Below, in pieces: positions 26,912 to 35,795 of a stretch of 64,000 bases of DNA (positions within the stretch are counted from its first letter, which is position 1; each line of letters opens with the position of its first letter). The notes beneath the pieces are model-generated. The model was given only the letters and a program-made list of their open reading frames with translations. It ran no database searches and had not been told where the DNA came from. Where the stretch lies: the NCBI GenBank assembly GCA_036403235.1, contig DASWRI010000086.1, forward strand, positions 1 through 64,000. Reading direction: 5' to 3'. Position numbers and translations under genes: made by a program. This stretch comes from JBGTFE01 sp036403235. Lineage in GTDB: Bacteria > Acidobacteriota > Blastocatellia > Pyrinomonadales > Pyrinomonadaceae.

Positions 26912-28024
26912 CTACTGTTTTTTTACGGGTTTAGTGACAGGTTGGTTGGAAGGCGAATTTTCGCCCGCCTTTCTGCCGGTTCGAGTAACGGCGATGCGTT
27001 TCTGCTTGTCCGGCCCGTCATTGACGACCACTTTTATCGCGTGAAATGCTCCGTCTTTTTTGTCATTCGTCGGGTAATAGCTGACCAGATACTGCGTTCT
27101 GAGCTCGCTCGCGATGTCGCTGGCGATACCGTTCAGCTCGCTCAAAGTCGTCGGAAAATACGATTTGCCGCCGGTTTCCTGCGCCAGGCGCTCTAAAAAC
27201 GCTTTTGCTTTCGTCTGCGGGCTTTTGCTGATAAATCCGCCTTCCTTGCTCAATTCGCTGACAAAGCCGATGGTGTAAATCTGCACGTCGGATTCGCGTA
27301 GAAGTTCGAAAAGCTGCTGTTCGTTGTAAAAACTGTCGCGGTCTTCGCCGTCGGAAACCAAAATCAGCGCGCGCCGCTTTTTGTCGTCTTTACTGCCGCT
27401 CGATTTTTCGTATTCGTTGACCTGTTGCGCGGCCAGATAGACGGCGTCGATAATCGCCGTCTGCCCGCCTTCGACAAAAAGCTGGTCGAGCGCGTAGTTG
27501 AGGTCTTCTTTATTTGATGTAAACGATTGCGTGATTTCGATTTTGTCCGAGCTGACAAACCGGATGACGCTCGTCTCGTCGTCCGGACGATTTGTGCCAA
27601 CGATGATTTTGCTCGCTTCGATAACTTTATCGAGCTGCAGGCGGAGCGAGCCGGAATTGTCGATGACGAGCGAATAATTGGTCGGAACTTCCGATTTGGT
27701 GAAAGAATCGATTGGCTGAAGCACATTGTCTTCGTAAACCTTAAAATCGTTGGCCGTCAGCGTGTTAACCGGACGATTGTTGCGGTCGACGACGCGAACG
27801 TTCAAATTGACGACTTCCGTATCAATCGTAATCGGGGTGTTGTCTTCTTCGGGCGTCGGCTCGGCGGTCGGCGAAACGATTTTCGGCGGCGTCGCTGTTT
27901 TCAGCGGAGTGACCGGCGGTTTCGACGAAACGATTTGCGCGCCGGTCTTGAAAAAGCCGGAAAACGCCGAGGCCGTTACAAAACAGAAAACAAGCGACAA
28001 GATATAAAAATTCTTTCTTTTCAT
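26912..28024 (-). CDS. VWFA-related acidobacterial-type exported protein (second of pair)
   Basis: A 370-residue exported protein with a von Willebrand factor A domain. A signal-peptide helix (about residues 6-24) and a Pro/Thr-rich linker precede an Ig-like strand region (VNLNVRVVDRNNRPVNTLT). The VWA domain opens at residue 118 with the metal-ion site D122-N-S-G-S126. The order and the FKVYEDNVLQPI stretch match the family named VWFA-related Acidobacterial domain. The function is unknown; adhesion or protein-protein contact outside the cell is likely. It lies 27 bases after its paralogue. Confidence 0.88.
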   Translation of the reverse strand: MKRKNFYILSLVFCFVTASAFSGFFKTGAQIVSSKPPVTPLKTATPPKIVSPTAEPTPEEDNTPITIDTEVVNLNVRVVDRNNRPVNTLTANDFKVYEDNVLQPIDSFTKSEVPTNYSLVIDNSGSLRLQLDKVIEASKIIVGTNRPDDETSVIRFVSSDKIEITQSFTSNKEDLNYALDQLFVEGGQTAIIDAVYLAAQQVNEYEKSSGSKDDKKRRALILVSDGEDRDSFYNEQQLFELLRESDVQIYTIGFVSELSKEGGFISKSPQTKAKAFLERLAQETGGKSYFPTTLSELNGIASDIASELRTQYLVSYYPTNDKKDGAFHAIKVVVNDGPDKQKRIAVTRTGRKAGENSPSNQPVTKPVKKQ

Positions 28025-28051
28025 TTTTCTTCCAATCTCAAAATAGAAATT

Positions 28052-29035
28052 CTAACGATAGTTCGTGTTCGGCGTTGCAAAATAGCCTTCGCGACTTCTG
28101 ACCGTTAGACGCGGAAGACCGCGCGGAGGTTTGACCTTAACTTTTACCTTGTGATATTTTCCGTCCGGCGTAAAATTCTTCGGCGTGTAGCCGATTGAAT
28201 ATTGATGGCGGAGCTCGAGCGCGATGCGTTCGAAAATTTCGTCCATCTCGACGTTGGTCTGCGGGTAGAATGCCTTTCCGCCCGTAACGCTCGTCAGCTC
28301 GTCGAGAAACGCCTGTCCCTGTATTCCGGTAATGCTCGAAGAATCCGAGCCGTCAAGAATTCCGACGGCGTAGACGACGACGTCGGATTCTTTCAAAAGA
28401 CGACGGACTTCGCCGAAGTTGTAGCGCGAAGCATTGTCCTGACCGTCGCTGATGATGAGCAGAGCTTTTTTCTGATGCGTGCCGCGCGTCACTCTTTCGA
28501 TGCCGAGATAAGTCGCGTCGTAGAGCGCCGTGTTGTTTTTCGGCTCGACCAGCGTCAGCTTTCGCAGAACCGCTTCGCCGTCGCGCGTTTTATCCAGCAG
28601 AAGCTGCGCGCGATTGTTAAAGGCAATCAAAAAATATTCGTCCGACGGGTGGCTGGTGTTGATAAAGCGTTCGAGCGCGGTGCGCGCCTTGACGATTTTC
28701 TCGCCGCTCATCGAATCGGAAACGTCAAAAAGAATTCCGACCGAAACCGGCGCGTCCGTGTCGCTGAAAAACGTTATTTCCTGCTCCTCGTTGTTGTCGA
28801 AAATTGTAAAGGCGTCTTTTCCCAAACCGGAAACGTAGCGACCGTAAATATCCGTAACGGTTAAGGTGAGCGTAACCAAATCGGTTTTTACGTTAATCGG
28901 CTTTGAATCGTCCTGAGGTGTCGGTTGCGGCGTTTGAGCAAAAGCGTGTGAGCTTAGTGATAGTACGAGAAGCAAAAGACCCAACCGATGCACGAAGCAC
29001 AAGCGGCTGAAGTCCTGAAAATATTTCACAGCCAT
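28052..29035 (-). CDS. VWFA-related acidobacterial-type exported protein (first of pair)
   Basis: A 327-residue paralogue of the following gene. Signal sequence to about residue 33 (LSSHAFAQ), strands (LVTLTLTVTDIYGRYVSGL), then a VWA domain with metal site D104-V-S-D-S108. The C-terminal part keeps ELRHQYSIGYTPKN and PDGKYHKVKVKVK, as in its partner. It is the first gene of a two-gene unit reading away from the secretion cluster. Confidence 0.88.
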   Translation of the reverse strand: MAVKYFQDFSRLCFVHRLGLLLLVLSLSSHAFAQTPQPTPQDDSKPINVKTDLVTLTLTVTDIYGRYVSGLGKDAFTIFDNNEEQEITFFSDTDAPVSVGILFDVSDSMSGEKIVKARTALERFINTSHPSDEYFLIAFNNRAQLLLDKTRDGEAVLRKLTLVEPKNNTALYDATYLGIERVTRGTHQKKALLIISDGQDNASRYNFGEVRRLLKESDVVVYAVGILDGSDSSSITGIQGQAFLDELTSVTGGKAFYPQTNVEMDEIFERIALELRHQYSIGYTPKNFTPDGKYHKVKVKVKPPRGLPRLTVRSREGYFATPNTNYR

Positions 29036-29181
29036 AAATTCTCCTGTCTAATTGTATATTCTATAGAAACGTCAATTATTTCCGCAAGATATTTTTTTGA
29101 TGTTACGAAAGGATTTTTCGTTGCGTCGACGGCAAAATTTATTGGCTTGTTTTTGTATGCAACATTTGATAGAAAAAGGCG

Positions 29182-29190
29182 TGATATAAT
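29182..29190 (+). promoter_or_regulatory. Extended -10 promoter of the secretion cluster
   Basis: TGATATAAT is a perfect extended -10 element (TGnTATAAT). No good -35 is visible, as is common for this promoter type. It lies about 90 bases upstream of the gspF-like gene; the transcript leader is the following hairpin. Confidence 0.6.
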
Positions 29191-29197
29191 ACAACCA

Positions 29198-29271
29198 AGT
29201 TTCAAGTTTCAGGTTCAAAGTTTCAAGTTAAGAACATTTCGAGCCTGAAACTTGAAACTTTCAACTTGAAA
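29198..29271. repeat. Heptamer-word hairpin in the secretion-cluster leader (CAAGTTT family)
   Basis: caagttt, caagttt, caggttc, aaagttt, caagtta in phase are answered by gaaactt words. AGTTTCAAGTTTCAGG (29198-29213) pairs perfectly with 29243-29258. It ends 8 bases before the start codon, with no separate Shine-Dalgarno sequence, and would lie in the messenger leader. Confidence 0.85.
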
Positions 29272-29279
29272 CAAAACTA

Positions 29280-30515
29280 ATGGCTGAATTTATTTGTCGA
29301 TTGGGAACGCCTTCGGGCGAAATTATGACGCGCATCGTTGAGGCGACCGCCGCCAGCGATGCGCGTGTGAAGCTCGAAAGCGAAGGCTTCCGCGTGTTTG
29401 CGATTTCTTCCGCCGAAAAAGGCTTGTCCGCTATTTTACCGTTTGGCGGAGGAAAGAAAAATCGCGTCAAGCAGGGCGACTTTTTGCTTTTTAATCAACA
29501 GCTTTCCGCGCTTTTGCGAGCGGGAATTCCGGTTTTGCAGTCGATTAATTTGTTAAAAGCGCGCTCGGGTTCGTCGGCGCTCCGCGAGACTCTGGCCGAT
29601 GTCGAGGAGAAAATCAAAAGCGGCGTTCCGCTCTCCGAAGCGTTTGAAGCGCAGGGAACTTTTCCGAAAATTTATACGGCTTCGCTGTTTGCGGGCGAAA
29701 AATCGGGCGCGCTCGACGACGTTCTGGCGCGCTACGTCGATTATTTGAAGCGAAGCGTCGCCGTCGCCCGCAAATTGCGCGGCGCGCTCGCCTATCCGGC
29801 GTTTTTGATGGTCGCGTCTTCGTTTATGGTCGCGTTTCTGACGCTTTACATCGTGCCGCGCATGTCGGATTTGTTCAAAGGTCTCAGCGCAAATAAAGGT
29901 TTGCCGACCGTGACGGTCGTCGTTTTAACTATTTCGACGACGGTTGCGAATAATATTTTCTGGCTTTTGCCGATGCTTCTGATTTTGGTTTTTTCGCTCG
30001 TCATCTGGCTCAGAACGCCGGGCGGAAAGCTTATTTTTCATAATTTTCTGCTTCGCCTGCCGATTGGCGGCACGCTTATCAAGCAGATGACGATGGCGCA
30101 GCTGGCGCGCTCGCTCTCGACGCTGCTGTCGGGCGGAATTACTGTTCCGGACGCGTGGGACATCGCTTCGCAGTCGATTACGAATTTCGAGCTTCGCCGC
30201 CGCAGTCAGGCGGTTTTGCCGCTGATTCGCGAAGGCAGAATGTTTACCGAAGCTTTGGACAAAGCCAACTGGATGCCCGAACTCGCGCTCGATATGATTG
30301 GAATCGGCGAAAAATCGGGAAGCCTGCGCGAGATGCTCGATGAAGTCGCGAACTTTTACGACGCCGAATCCGAAGTTCGTCTCGAACAACTGACGACGCT
30401 GCTCGAACCGACAATTCTGGTTTTTATGGCCGGAATCGTCATCACGATTCTGCTCGCTATCTATCTGCCGATTATCCAGACTATTTCGTCAGGGCCGTTC
30501 GGAGGCAAAAAGTAA
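29280..30515 (+). CDS. gspF: Type II secretion/type IV pilus inner-membrane platform protein (GspF/PilC)
   Basis: A 411-residue polytopic protein, the membrane platform on which the assembly ATPase works. Two GspF domains are visible: FNQQLSALLRAGIPVLQSI starts the first and MTMAQLARSLSTLLSGGITV the second. Membrane helices occur near residues 175-200, 220-240 and 375-400. The conserved GEKSGALDDVL and GEKSGSLREMLDE repeats are present. It heads the F-E-D-pseudopilin-PilM-like cluster. Confidence 0.93.
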   Translation: MAEFICRLGTPSGEIMTRIVEATAASDARVKLESEGFRVFAISSAEKGLSAILPFGGGKKNRVKQGDFLLFNQQLSALLRAGIPVLQSINLLKARSGSSALRETLADVEEKIKSGVPLSEAFEAQGTFPKIYTASLFAGEKSGALDDVLARYVDYLKRSVAVARKLRGALAYPAFLMVASSFMVAFLTLYIVPRMSDLFKGLSANKGLPTVTVVVLTISTTVANNIFWLLPMLLILVFSLVIWLRTPGGKLIFHNFLLRLPIGGTLIKQMTMAQLARSLSTLLSGGITVPDAWDIASQSITNFELRRRSQAVLPLIREGRMFTEALDKANWMPELALDMIGIGEKSGSLREMLDEVANFYDAESEVRLEQLTTLLEPTILVFMAGIVITILLAIYLPIIQTISSGPFGGKK

Positions 30516-30520
30516 AAATT

Positions 30521-30750
30521 TTCAGCCGTCAGCTTTCAGCAATCAGATGAGTGTTGAAAAATTATGAGAAGTTTTAGAGATTTGAAGGTTTGGGAGAAAT
30601 CACATCAGCTAACACTTCTTGCATATGACCTGAAAATGTTAAATTTGGAAAATTATAAAAAACTAGAAGATTTGCTTCCGGAAATTAAAAAAATGTTAGC
30701 TGCATTCAAAAACTAAAAGCTGATGGCTGATAGCTGACTACTGACCGCTA
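30521..30750. repeat. GTCAGC-family words flanking a gene remnant
   Basis: tcagccgtcagctttcagcaatcag (30522-30545) and its opposite-strand counterpart gctgatggctgatagctgac (30719-30738) flank the short reading frame at 30564-30716 in inverted orientation. Confidence 0.75.
30564..30716 (+). pseudogene. Internally deleted four-helix-bundle (S23/IVS-like) protein remnant
   Basis: A 50-residue open frame. Its first part (MRSFRDLKVWEKSHQLTLLA) is the typical N-terminus of the roughly 120-residue four-helix-bundle family first found in 23S rRNA intervening sequences, also related to Avd of diversity-generating retroelements. Its end (DLLPEIKKMLAAFKN) matches the C-terminal helix. The central two helices, with the usual RRAAVSIPANIAEG-type motif, are missing. 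It therefore looks like an in-frame internal deletion, still open but unlikely to fold as the parent. It lies between inverted repeat words inside the secretion cluster. The family assignment is from memory of the motif. Confidence 0.6.
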
Positions 30751-30754
30751 TTTT

Positions 30755-32443
30755 ATGAGTAACGAAACTAATACAGCAACTTACACGCCGACAACTTCCT
30801 TACCGAAGATTGAAGTTTCCGGTTTTTTGGACAACGAGCCGCCCGAAGTCGTTCAGGCGAAACAGCTCGCGCAGCGGTATCGCCTGCCTTACATCGATTT
30901 GCTTCCGCCCGATAAGGAATCGCCGATTGATTATGAGGAACTCGCTAAGATTCCGGTCGATTTGATGCTTCGCAATCATTTTATTCCGCTCAAACGTGAA
31001 GGTCGAAATCTGCATGCGGCGATGGCCGACCCGACGAATCTCGAACGTCTCGACGAGCTCGAAAACGTTTTGAACGTTCGCATCGTGCCGTATGTCGCGA
31101 CGCAGGGCGCAATCGACGTCGTTTTGAAAAAAGGCGACGCGACGCAGAGAGTTTTGCAGGAAGCGGCTTCGACTTTCAAAATCTCGCTCGTCAAGGAAAC
31201 CGACCAGGGCGAAGAAGTTCTCGATTTAGACCGTCTGGCGAACGATGCCGACATGTCGCCGATTATCAAATTGGTCGACACGATTGTCTATAACGCGATG
31301 GAATCGCGCGCCTCCGATATTCACATCGAAGCGGGCGACCGCGACGTTTCGGTTAAATTTCGCATCGACGGCGCGCTCTACCAGAAAGTCGACCCGATTG
31401 ATATCGCTTATCACCAGACTTTGATTTCGCGTATCAAGGTTATGTCCGAGCTCGACATCGCCGAGCGTCGAATTCCGCAGGACGGGCGTTTTCGCGTTCG
31501 TTACAAAGGCCGCACGGTCGATTTCCGCGTTTCGATTCTGCCTTCGGCCTACGGCGAAAACTGCGTTATTCGTATTCTGGATAAAGAGCAGATTTCCGAG
31601 GAATTCAAAAATTTGAGTCTCGAAGTCGTCGGTTTTGACGAGGAAGATTTGCGCCGCTTTCGAATTTATATCAAAGAGCCCTACGGAATGGTTTTGGTGA
31701 CCGGCCCGACCGGTTCGGGTAAAACGACGACGCTTTACGGCGCGCTCAACGAAATCCGCAACATCGAAGACAAAATCATCACGATTGAAGACCCGGTCGA
31801 ATACCAGCTTCAGGGCATTATGCAGATTCCGGTCAACGAGAAAAAAGGTCTCACGTTTGCGCGCGGCCTGCGCTCGATTTTGCGTCACGACCCGGACAAG
31901 ATAATGGTTGGAGAAATCCGCGACGAAGAAACCGCACAGATTGCGATTCAGTCGGCGCTCACCGGACACCTTGTTTTTACGACCGTCCACGCCAACAACG
32001 TGATTGACGTTATCGGGCGTTTTCTGAACATGGGCGTCGAGCCATACAATTTTGTTTCCTCTTTGAACTGCGTTCTCGCGCAGCGGCTCGTGCGGCTTTT
32101 GTGCCCGACCTGCAAACGTCATTATCAGCCTTCGGAAAGCGAGCTGGTCGAATCGGGCTTCCGGCCGGAAGACACGAAAAACAAGGACTTTTTTATGAAC
32201 GTCGGCTGCGACGCCTGCAATCACACGGGCTATCGCGGAAGAACGGCGATTCACGAGCTGCTGGATATGTCGGACGCGATTCGCGAAATGATTATCGAGC
32301 GCCGTCCGGGTTCGGAAATTCGCCGTCAGGCCGAAAAAGAAGGCCTTTCCAGTCTGCGCGAATCGGCCGTCAAAAAAGTTTTTGCCGGCATGACGACGCT
32401 TTACGAGATAAACCGCGTCACGTTCGTCGAGGAAGTTCGATAA
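30755..32443 (+). CDS. gspE: Type II secretion/type IV pilus assembly ATPase (GspE/PilB)
   Basis: A 562-residue hexameric motor ATPase. The N-terminal MshEN-like domain (QLAQRYRLPYIDL, then IPLKREGRNLHAAMADP) is followed by the ATPase core: Walker A GPTGSGKTTT, Asp box ITIEDPVEYQLQGIMQ, Walker B IMVGEIRDEETAQ, His box LVFTTVHANN. The zinc site has CPTC and CDACNHTGYRGR. The MshEN domain binds c-di-GMP in some relatives, and a GGDEF-EAL protein is encoded in this window, but whether this copy binds it cannot be told. Confidence 0.95.
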   Translation: MSNETNTATYTPTTSLPKIEVSGFLDNEPPEVVQAKQLAQRYRLPYIDLLPPDKESPIDYEELAKIPVDLMLRNHFIPLKREGRNLHAAMADPTNLERLDELENVLNVRIVPYVATQGAIDVVLKKGDATQRVLQEAASTFKISLVKETDQGEEVLDLDRLANDADMSPIIKLVDTIVYNAMESRASDIHIEAGDRDVSVKFRIDGALYQKVDPIDIAYHQTLISRIKVMSELDIAERRIPQDGRFRVRYKGRTVDFRVSILPSAYGENCVIRILDKEQISEEFKNLSLEVVGFDEEDLRRFRIYIKEPYGMVLVTGPTGSGKTTTLYGALNEIRNIEDKIITIEDPVEYQLQGIMQIPVNEKKGLTFARGLRSILRHDPDKIMVGEIRDEETAQIAIQSALTGHLVFTTVHANNVIDVIGRFLNMGVEPYNFVSSLNCVLAQRLVRLLCPTCKRHYQPSESELVESGFRPEDTKNKDFFMNVGCDACNHTGYRGRTAIHELLDMSDAIREMIIERRPGSEIRRQAEKEGLSSLRESAVKKVFAGMTTLYEINRVTFVEEVR

Positions 32444-32593
32444 AATTTGCAATTTGCGCTGAAACAATCGAAAATATTGATTGTTTCGGCTGCAATTTTT
32501 GAAACTTTGCATCTCAGTCCGCGTGTAAAAAACCGGATTCAGATTTTTTGCATCTAAATTAAACGAAAAAACAACCAATTCGCATACAACACT

Positions 32594-35119
32594 ATGAAAA
32601 ATTCTGCATACGTCCGATTCTCGATTACTTTGCTTCTTCTCATCTCTCTATTTTCACCTTTGGCGGTTTTGGCCGGAGACGGGAAAAAATTCTTTAGCGA
32701 CGGTTTGAAATACGAAGTTTCCGAAGAATGGGACAAGGCCGTCGAACAGTTTGCCAAAGCGGTCGTCGAAAATCCGAAAAATCCCGAATATCGCCTGCAT
32801 CTTCAGCGTGCGCTTTTTAACGCTTCGCAGATGTATATAAAACGCGGCACGATGCTGGCCGACCAGAAGGACTACGTCGGCGCATACAACGCTTTTCGCG
32901 CGGCTTACGGCTACGACCCGGTCAACGAGCTGGCCAAAGCCGAGATGGAAAGAATGGTGCGCCTTCAGCAGGGATTGGTCAACAGCGGCGGGAAAACGGA
33001 CGATAAAACCAACGGCGACGGCGTCAAGCTCATTCCGACCGGTTATTCGAAGCAGAATTTGCCGAACGGCGTCACCATTCCGCAGCAGCTCGAAAAGCTG
33101 CGCGACGTGCCGTTTCCGAGCGGCGTCGATTTGCAGTTTCTCATCAAGGAACTGGCGAAAGATTTGGATTTGAATGTGTTGTTTGACCAGGAATCGAGGC
33201 TTGATAATCGCAAAGTTAAAATCGAGCTGAAAAACGTGACGGCGGCCAAAGCGCTCGATTATATCTTTTTACAGGAAAATCTGTTTTTCCAGAAAGTCGG
33301 GCCGCGCACGATTATCGTCGCCACCAACAACCAGCGCACAAAATTCCAGCAATTGGTTCTGCGCACGTTTTATCTGGCGAACGCCGACCCGACCGAAGTC
33401 GCGAAAGTCATTCAATCGGCGATTCCGGCGCAGCCCGGCCGCACGCCGACGATTCCTTTGATTGATAAAGCGACCAACAGCATCACTTTGCGCGACACGT
33501 CGGAAAACATCAAAATCATCGCCGACTTGATTAAGGCGCTCGACAAAGACCGCGCCGAGGTCGTGATGGACGTCCAGATTTACGAAGTTACGAAAAACGA
33601 TTTGCTGCAGCTCGGCAATCAGGTCGGAACTTCGGCGTCACTGCAAAATTTAGGCGGCTCGACGAGCGGCGTCGTTTTGGCCAACGGCAGCGACAACGTC
33701 TTTAGTCAGGCGGGAAATATCGTCCGCGAAACGTTCGGCGTCGGTTTGATTATTCCGTCGATAAACCTTGTCGCACTGCAAAACAAGCAGAACACGAAGC
33801 TGCTCGCCTCGACGCAGATTCACGCATTTAACAACGAAGATTCGTCGGCGCGCATCGGTCAGCGCGTGCCGGTCAGAACGGCGACTTTTCAGACGGGAAA
33901 TACGACCAACACCGGCAGCGGCGTCGTCTCGGACGTTATCAACTACGAGCAGGTCGGTCTGACTTTGAAATTCAAACCCATCGTCTTTCCGAATCAGGAC
34001 GTTCAGGTGACGATGGAAATCGAATCGAAAGACGTTGCCGGAGCACAGACCTTGACGCCGACTTTTACCGAGCGCACGATTAAGGGAACGGCGCGCGTGC
34101 AGAACAATAAAACTCTGCTTTTGGCGAGCGTCGCGCAAAACGTCCAGAGCAACGGCCGCACGGGCTTGCCGCTGCTCGGTCTGATTCCGATTTTGGGCCG
34201 ACTTTTTACCGCGCCGACGAAAGATAACCGACAGGTCGACATTGTTATCGGCATCACGCCGCGCGTTATCCGCGCGCCGTCAATTCTGCCGGAAGACGAA
34301 GCCGAACGCCCGACGGGAAGTCTGGCGACGCCGACCAACGGTTCGCTCGAAGCGATGATTATTCAGGAAGAAATCGACGAACAGCTCGCTCTGGCGCGCA
34401 AAATTCCGACAAACATTCAGGTTCAGCTTCCCGACCAGAAACCGGATATGCCGACTTACGTGAAAACGAATCCGGCGACCAACGTTTCCGCGGACACAAA
34501 CGCTTCGACCGATACGACGACGGAAAATCAAAAGCCTGTAGCCGTAAATCAGACCAGCGCGACGGTCAATACGAGCACCGTTGCGACAAATCTGAAACCG
34601 ATTGACACGAGCGTGCAGACTTTGAAAATTACGCCGACCGTCGATTCGACCGAAAATAATGTCGCGGTGCAGGAAACTTCTCTGAAATCGGAAAACAAAA
34701 TTGCCGAAGCTGCAGCTGCCAACGCGCCGACGGCCAGCCTGCAGATTCTGCCGACGCTTTCCGAGATGAAAAACGGCGAGAAAGCAAAACTCGCCGTTTT
34801 AGTCAGAAGCGCGACGGCGTTTCGCTCGGCGGTTATCGGGCTGAAATTCGACGCGCAAAAAGTTGCGGTTCGCGGAGTCAGTTTCGGCGACGTGTTCGGC
34901 AAGGAATTAGTTCAAACGCCCGTCACGCCGTTTATGAATCAAAACGGCAAAATGTTCGTTTCGCTTTTCACATCGAAAGACGTGGCGGAAAACAGCTCGG
35001 GCATTTTGGCTTATATCGAAATCGAAGCGTTGGCCGACGGAAAGCCGGAAATCGCGTTTGATACCGACGTTTTGAGTTTTTTGACGGCGGACGGCAAGAA
35101 TTTCAACGTGAAATTCTAG
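32594..35119 (+). CDS. gspD: Secretin (GspD/PilQ-like) fused to a C-terminal cohesin-like domain
   Basis: An 841-residue outer-membrane secretin. After a signal peptide (to about residue 28) come TPR-like repeats (residues 32-125), a short-N domain (VDLQFLIKELAKDLDLNVLF), a NolW-type domain (FYLANADPTEVAKVIQSAIP), and the secretin core (VGLTLKFKPIVFPNQDVQV, GLPLLGLIPILGRLF). A Thr/Asn-rich tail (about 615-725) leads to a last domain with ASLQILPTLSEMKNGEKAKL and AYIEIEALADGKPEIAFDTD, which reads as a cohesin-like beta sandwich. Such a fusion could dock surface proteins at the pore exit. Confidence 0.88.
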   Translation: MKNSAYVRFSITLLLLISLFSPLAVLAGDGKKFFSDGLKYEVSEEWDKAVEQFAKAVVENPKNPEYRLHLQRALFNASQMYIKRGTMLADQKDYVGAYNAFRAAYGYDPVNELAKAEMERMVRLQQGLVNSGGKTDDKTNGDGVKLIPTGYSKQNLPNGVTIPQQLEKLRDVPFPSGVDLQFLIKELAKDLDLNVLFDQESRLDNRKVKIELKNVTAAKALDYIFLQENLFFQKVGPRTIIVATNNQRTKFQQLVLRTFYLANADPTEVAKVIQSAIPAQPGRTPTIPLIDKATNSITLRDTSENIKIIADLIKALDKDRAEVVMDVQIYEVTKNDLLQLGNQVGTSASLQNLGGSTSGVVLANGSDNVFSQAGNIVRETFGVGLIIPSINLVALQNKQNTKLLASTQIHAFNNEDSSARIGQRVPVRTATFQTGNTTNTGSGVVSDVINYEQVGLTLKFKPIVFPNQDVQVTMEIESKDVAGAQTLTPTFTERTIKGTARVQNNKTLLLASVAQNVQSNGRTGLPLLGLIPILGRLFTAPTKDNRQVDIVIGITPRVIRAPSILPEDEAERPTGSLATPTNGSLEAMIIQEEIDEQLALARKIPTNIQVQLPDQKPDMPTYVKTNPATNVSADTNASTDTTTENQKPVAVNQTSATVNTSTVATNLKPIDTSVQTLKITPTVDSTENNVAVQETSLKSENKIAEAAAANAPTASLQILPTLSEMKNGEKAKLAVLVRSATAFRSAVIGLKFDAQKVAVRGVSFGDVFGKELVQTPVTPFMNQNGKMFVSLFTSKDVAENSSGILAYIEIEALADGKPEIAFDTDVLSFLTADGKNFNVKF

Positions 35120-35135
35120 GAGCGAATAAAAACCG

Positions 35136-35795
35136 ATGAACAGAGAGCAGGCAAGAAATCCGCAATCCGCAATCCGCAATCCGCATTCGGTCGGCGGCTT
35201 CACCCTGCTCGAATTGATTGTCACGCTCACTGTGCTCGCGATTCTGGTGATGGGAACGATTCCGCTCGCCGAGAATGCGGTCAAGCGCCAGAAAGAACTG
35301 CGTCTGCGCGAAACTCTGCGCGAGATTCGCGGCGCGATTGACGAGTTTAAGCGCGACACGATTGGCTCGTGCCCGCAGGGCGCTGTGTCAAACGACGTCG
35401 GCGGCGTCAGGGGCGCGACGAATATTCCGCCCGACCCGCGAAGCCGCGTCGTAATTGACGACTGCACGGTTTTCGACACCGAAAATCTTGACCGCTACCC
35501 GCCGACGCTGGATATTCTGGTCGAAGGCGTGAAAGTCAGGGCGCGCGGAGTTAATGTCAGAAGTAACGGCGCTTTTTCCGATACGAACGCGACCGAGGTA
35601 AACGAGACAAAGGAATTAAAAAAGGTTTATCTGCGCGAAAAGCCGATTGACCCGATGACGGGCGAGTCGAATTGGCGTCTGCGGTCTTCATATCAGGAGA
35701 AAGATTCGGGAAACTGGGACGAAGTAAACGTTTTCGACGTGCGCTCAAGTTCCGACACAGAAGCCTTAAACGGAGAAAAATACAGTGATTGGTAG
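35136..35795 (+). CDS. Type II secretion pseudopilin (GspG-like), first
   Basis: A 219-residue pseudopilin. The prepilin peptidase site is G-G/FTLLELIVTLTVLAI at about residues 20-21, followed by the hydrophobic helix and a globular part with EFKRDTIGSCPQGAV and PIDPMTGESNW. The leader (MNREQARNPQSAIRNPHSVG) is unusually long; it is coded by four perfect copies of the heptamer AATCCGC (35157-35184). The ribosome binding site AGGAG overlaps the stop of the secretin gene. Confidence 0.9.
   Translation: MNREQARNPQSAIRNPHSVGGFTLLELIVTLTVLAILVMGTIPLAENAVKRQKELRLRETLREIRGAIDEFKRDTIGSCPQGAVSNDVGGVRGATNIPPDPRSRVVIDDCTVFDTENLDRYPPTLDILVEGVKVRARGVNVRSNGAFSDTNATEVNETKELKKVYLREKPIDPMTGESNWRLRSSYQEKDSGNWDEVNVFDVRSSSDTEALNGEKYSDW

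Noticed and set aside
30521..30750. An insertion sequence or MITE
   Set aside because: Inverted words flank the remnant, but no transposase, no target-site duplication, and the same words occur alone in many gaps.
31226..32578. A 450-residue antisense reading frame opposite gspE
   Set aside because: It is a shadow of GC-rich codon use on the opposite strand. gspE has full family motifs and the antisense product resembles nothing.
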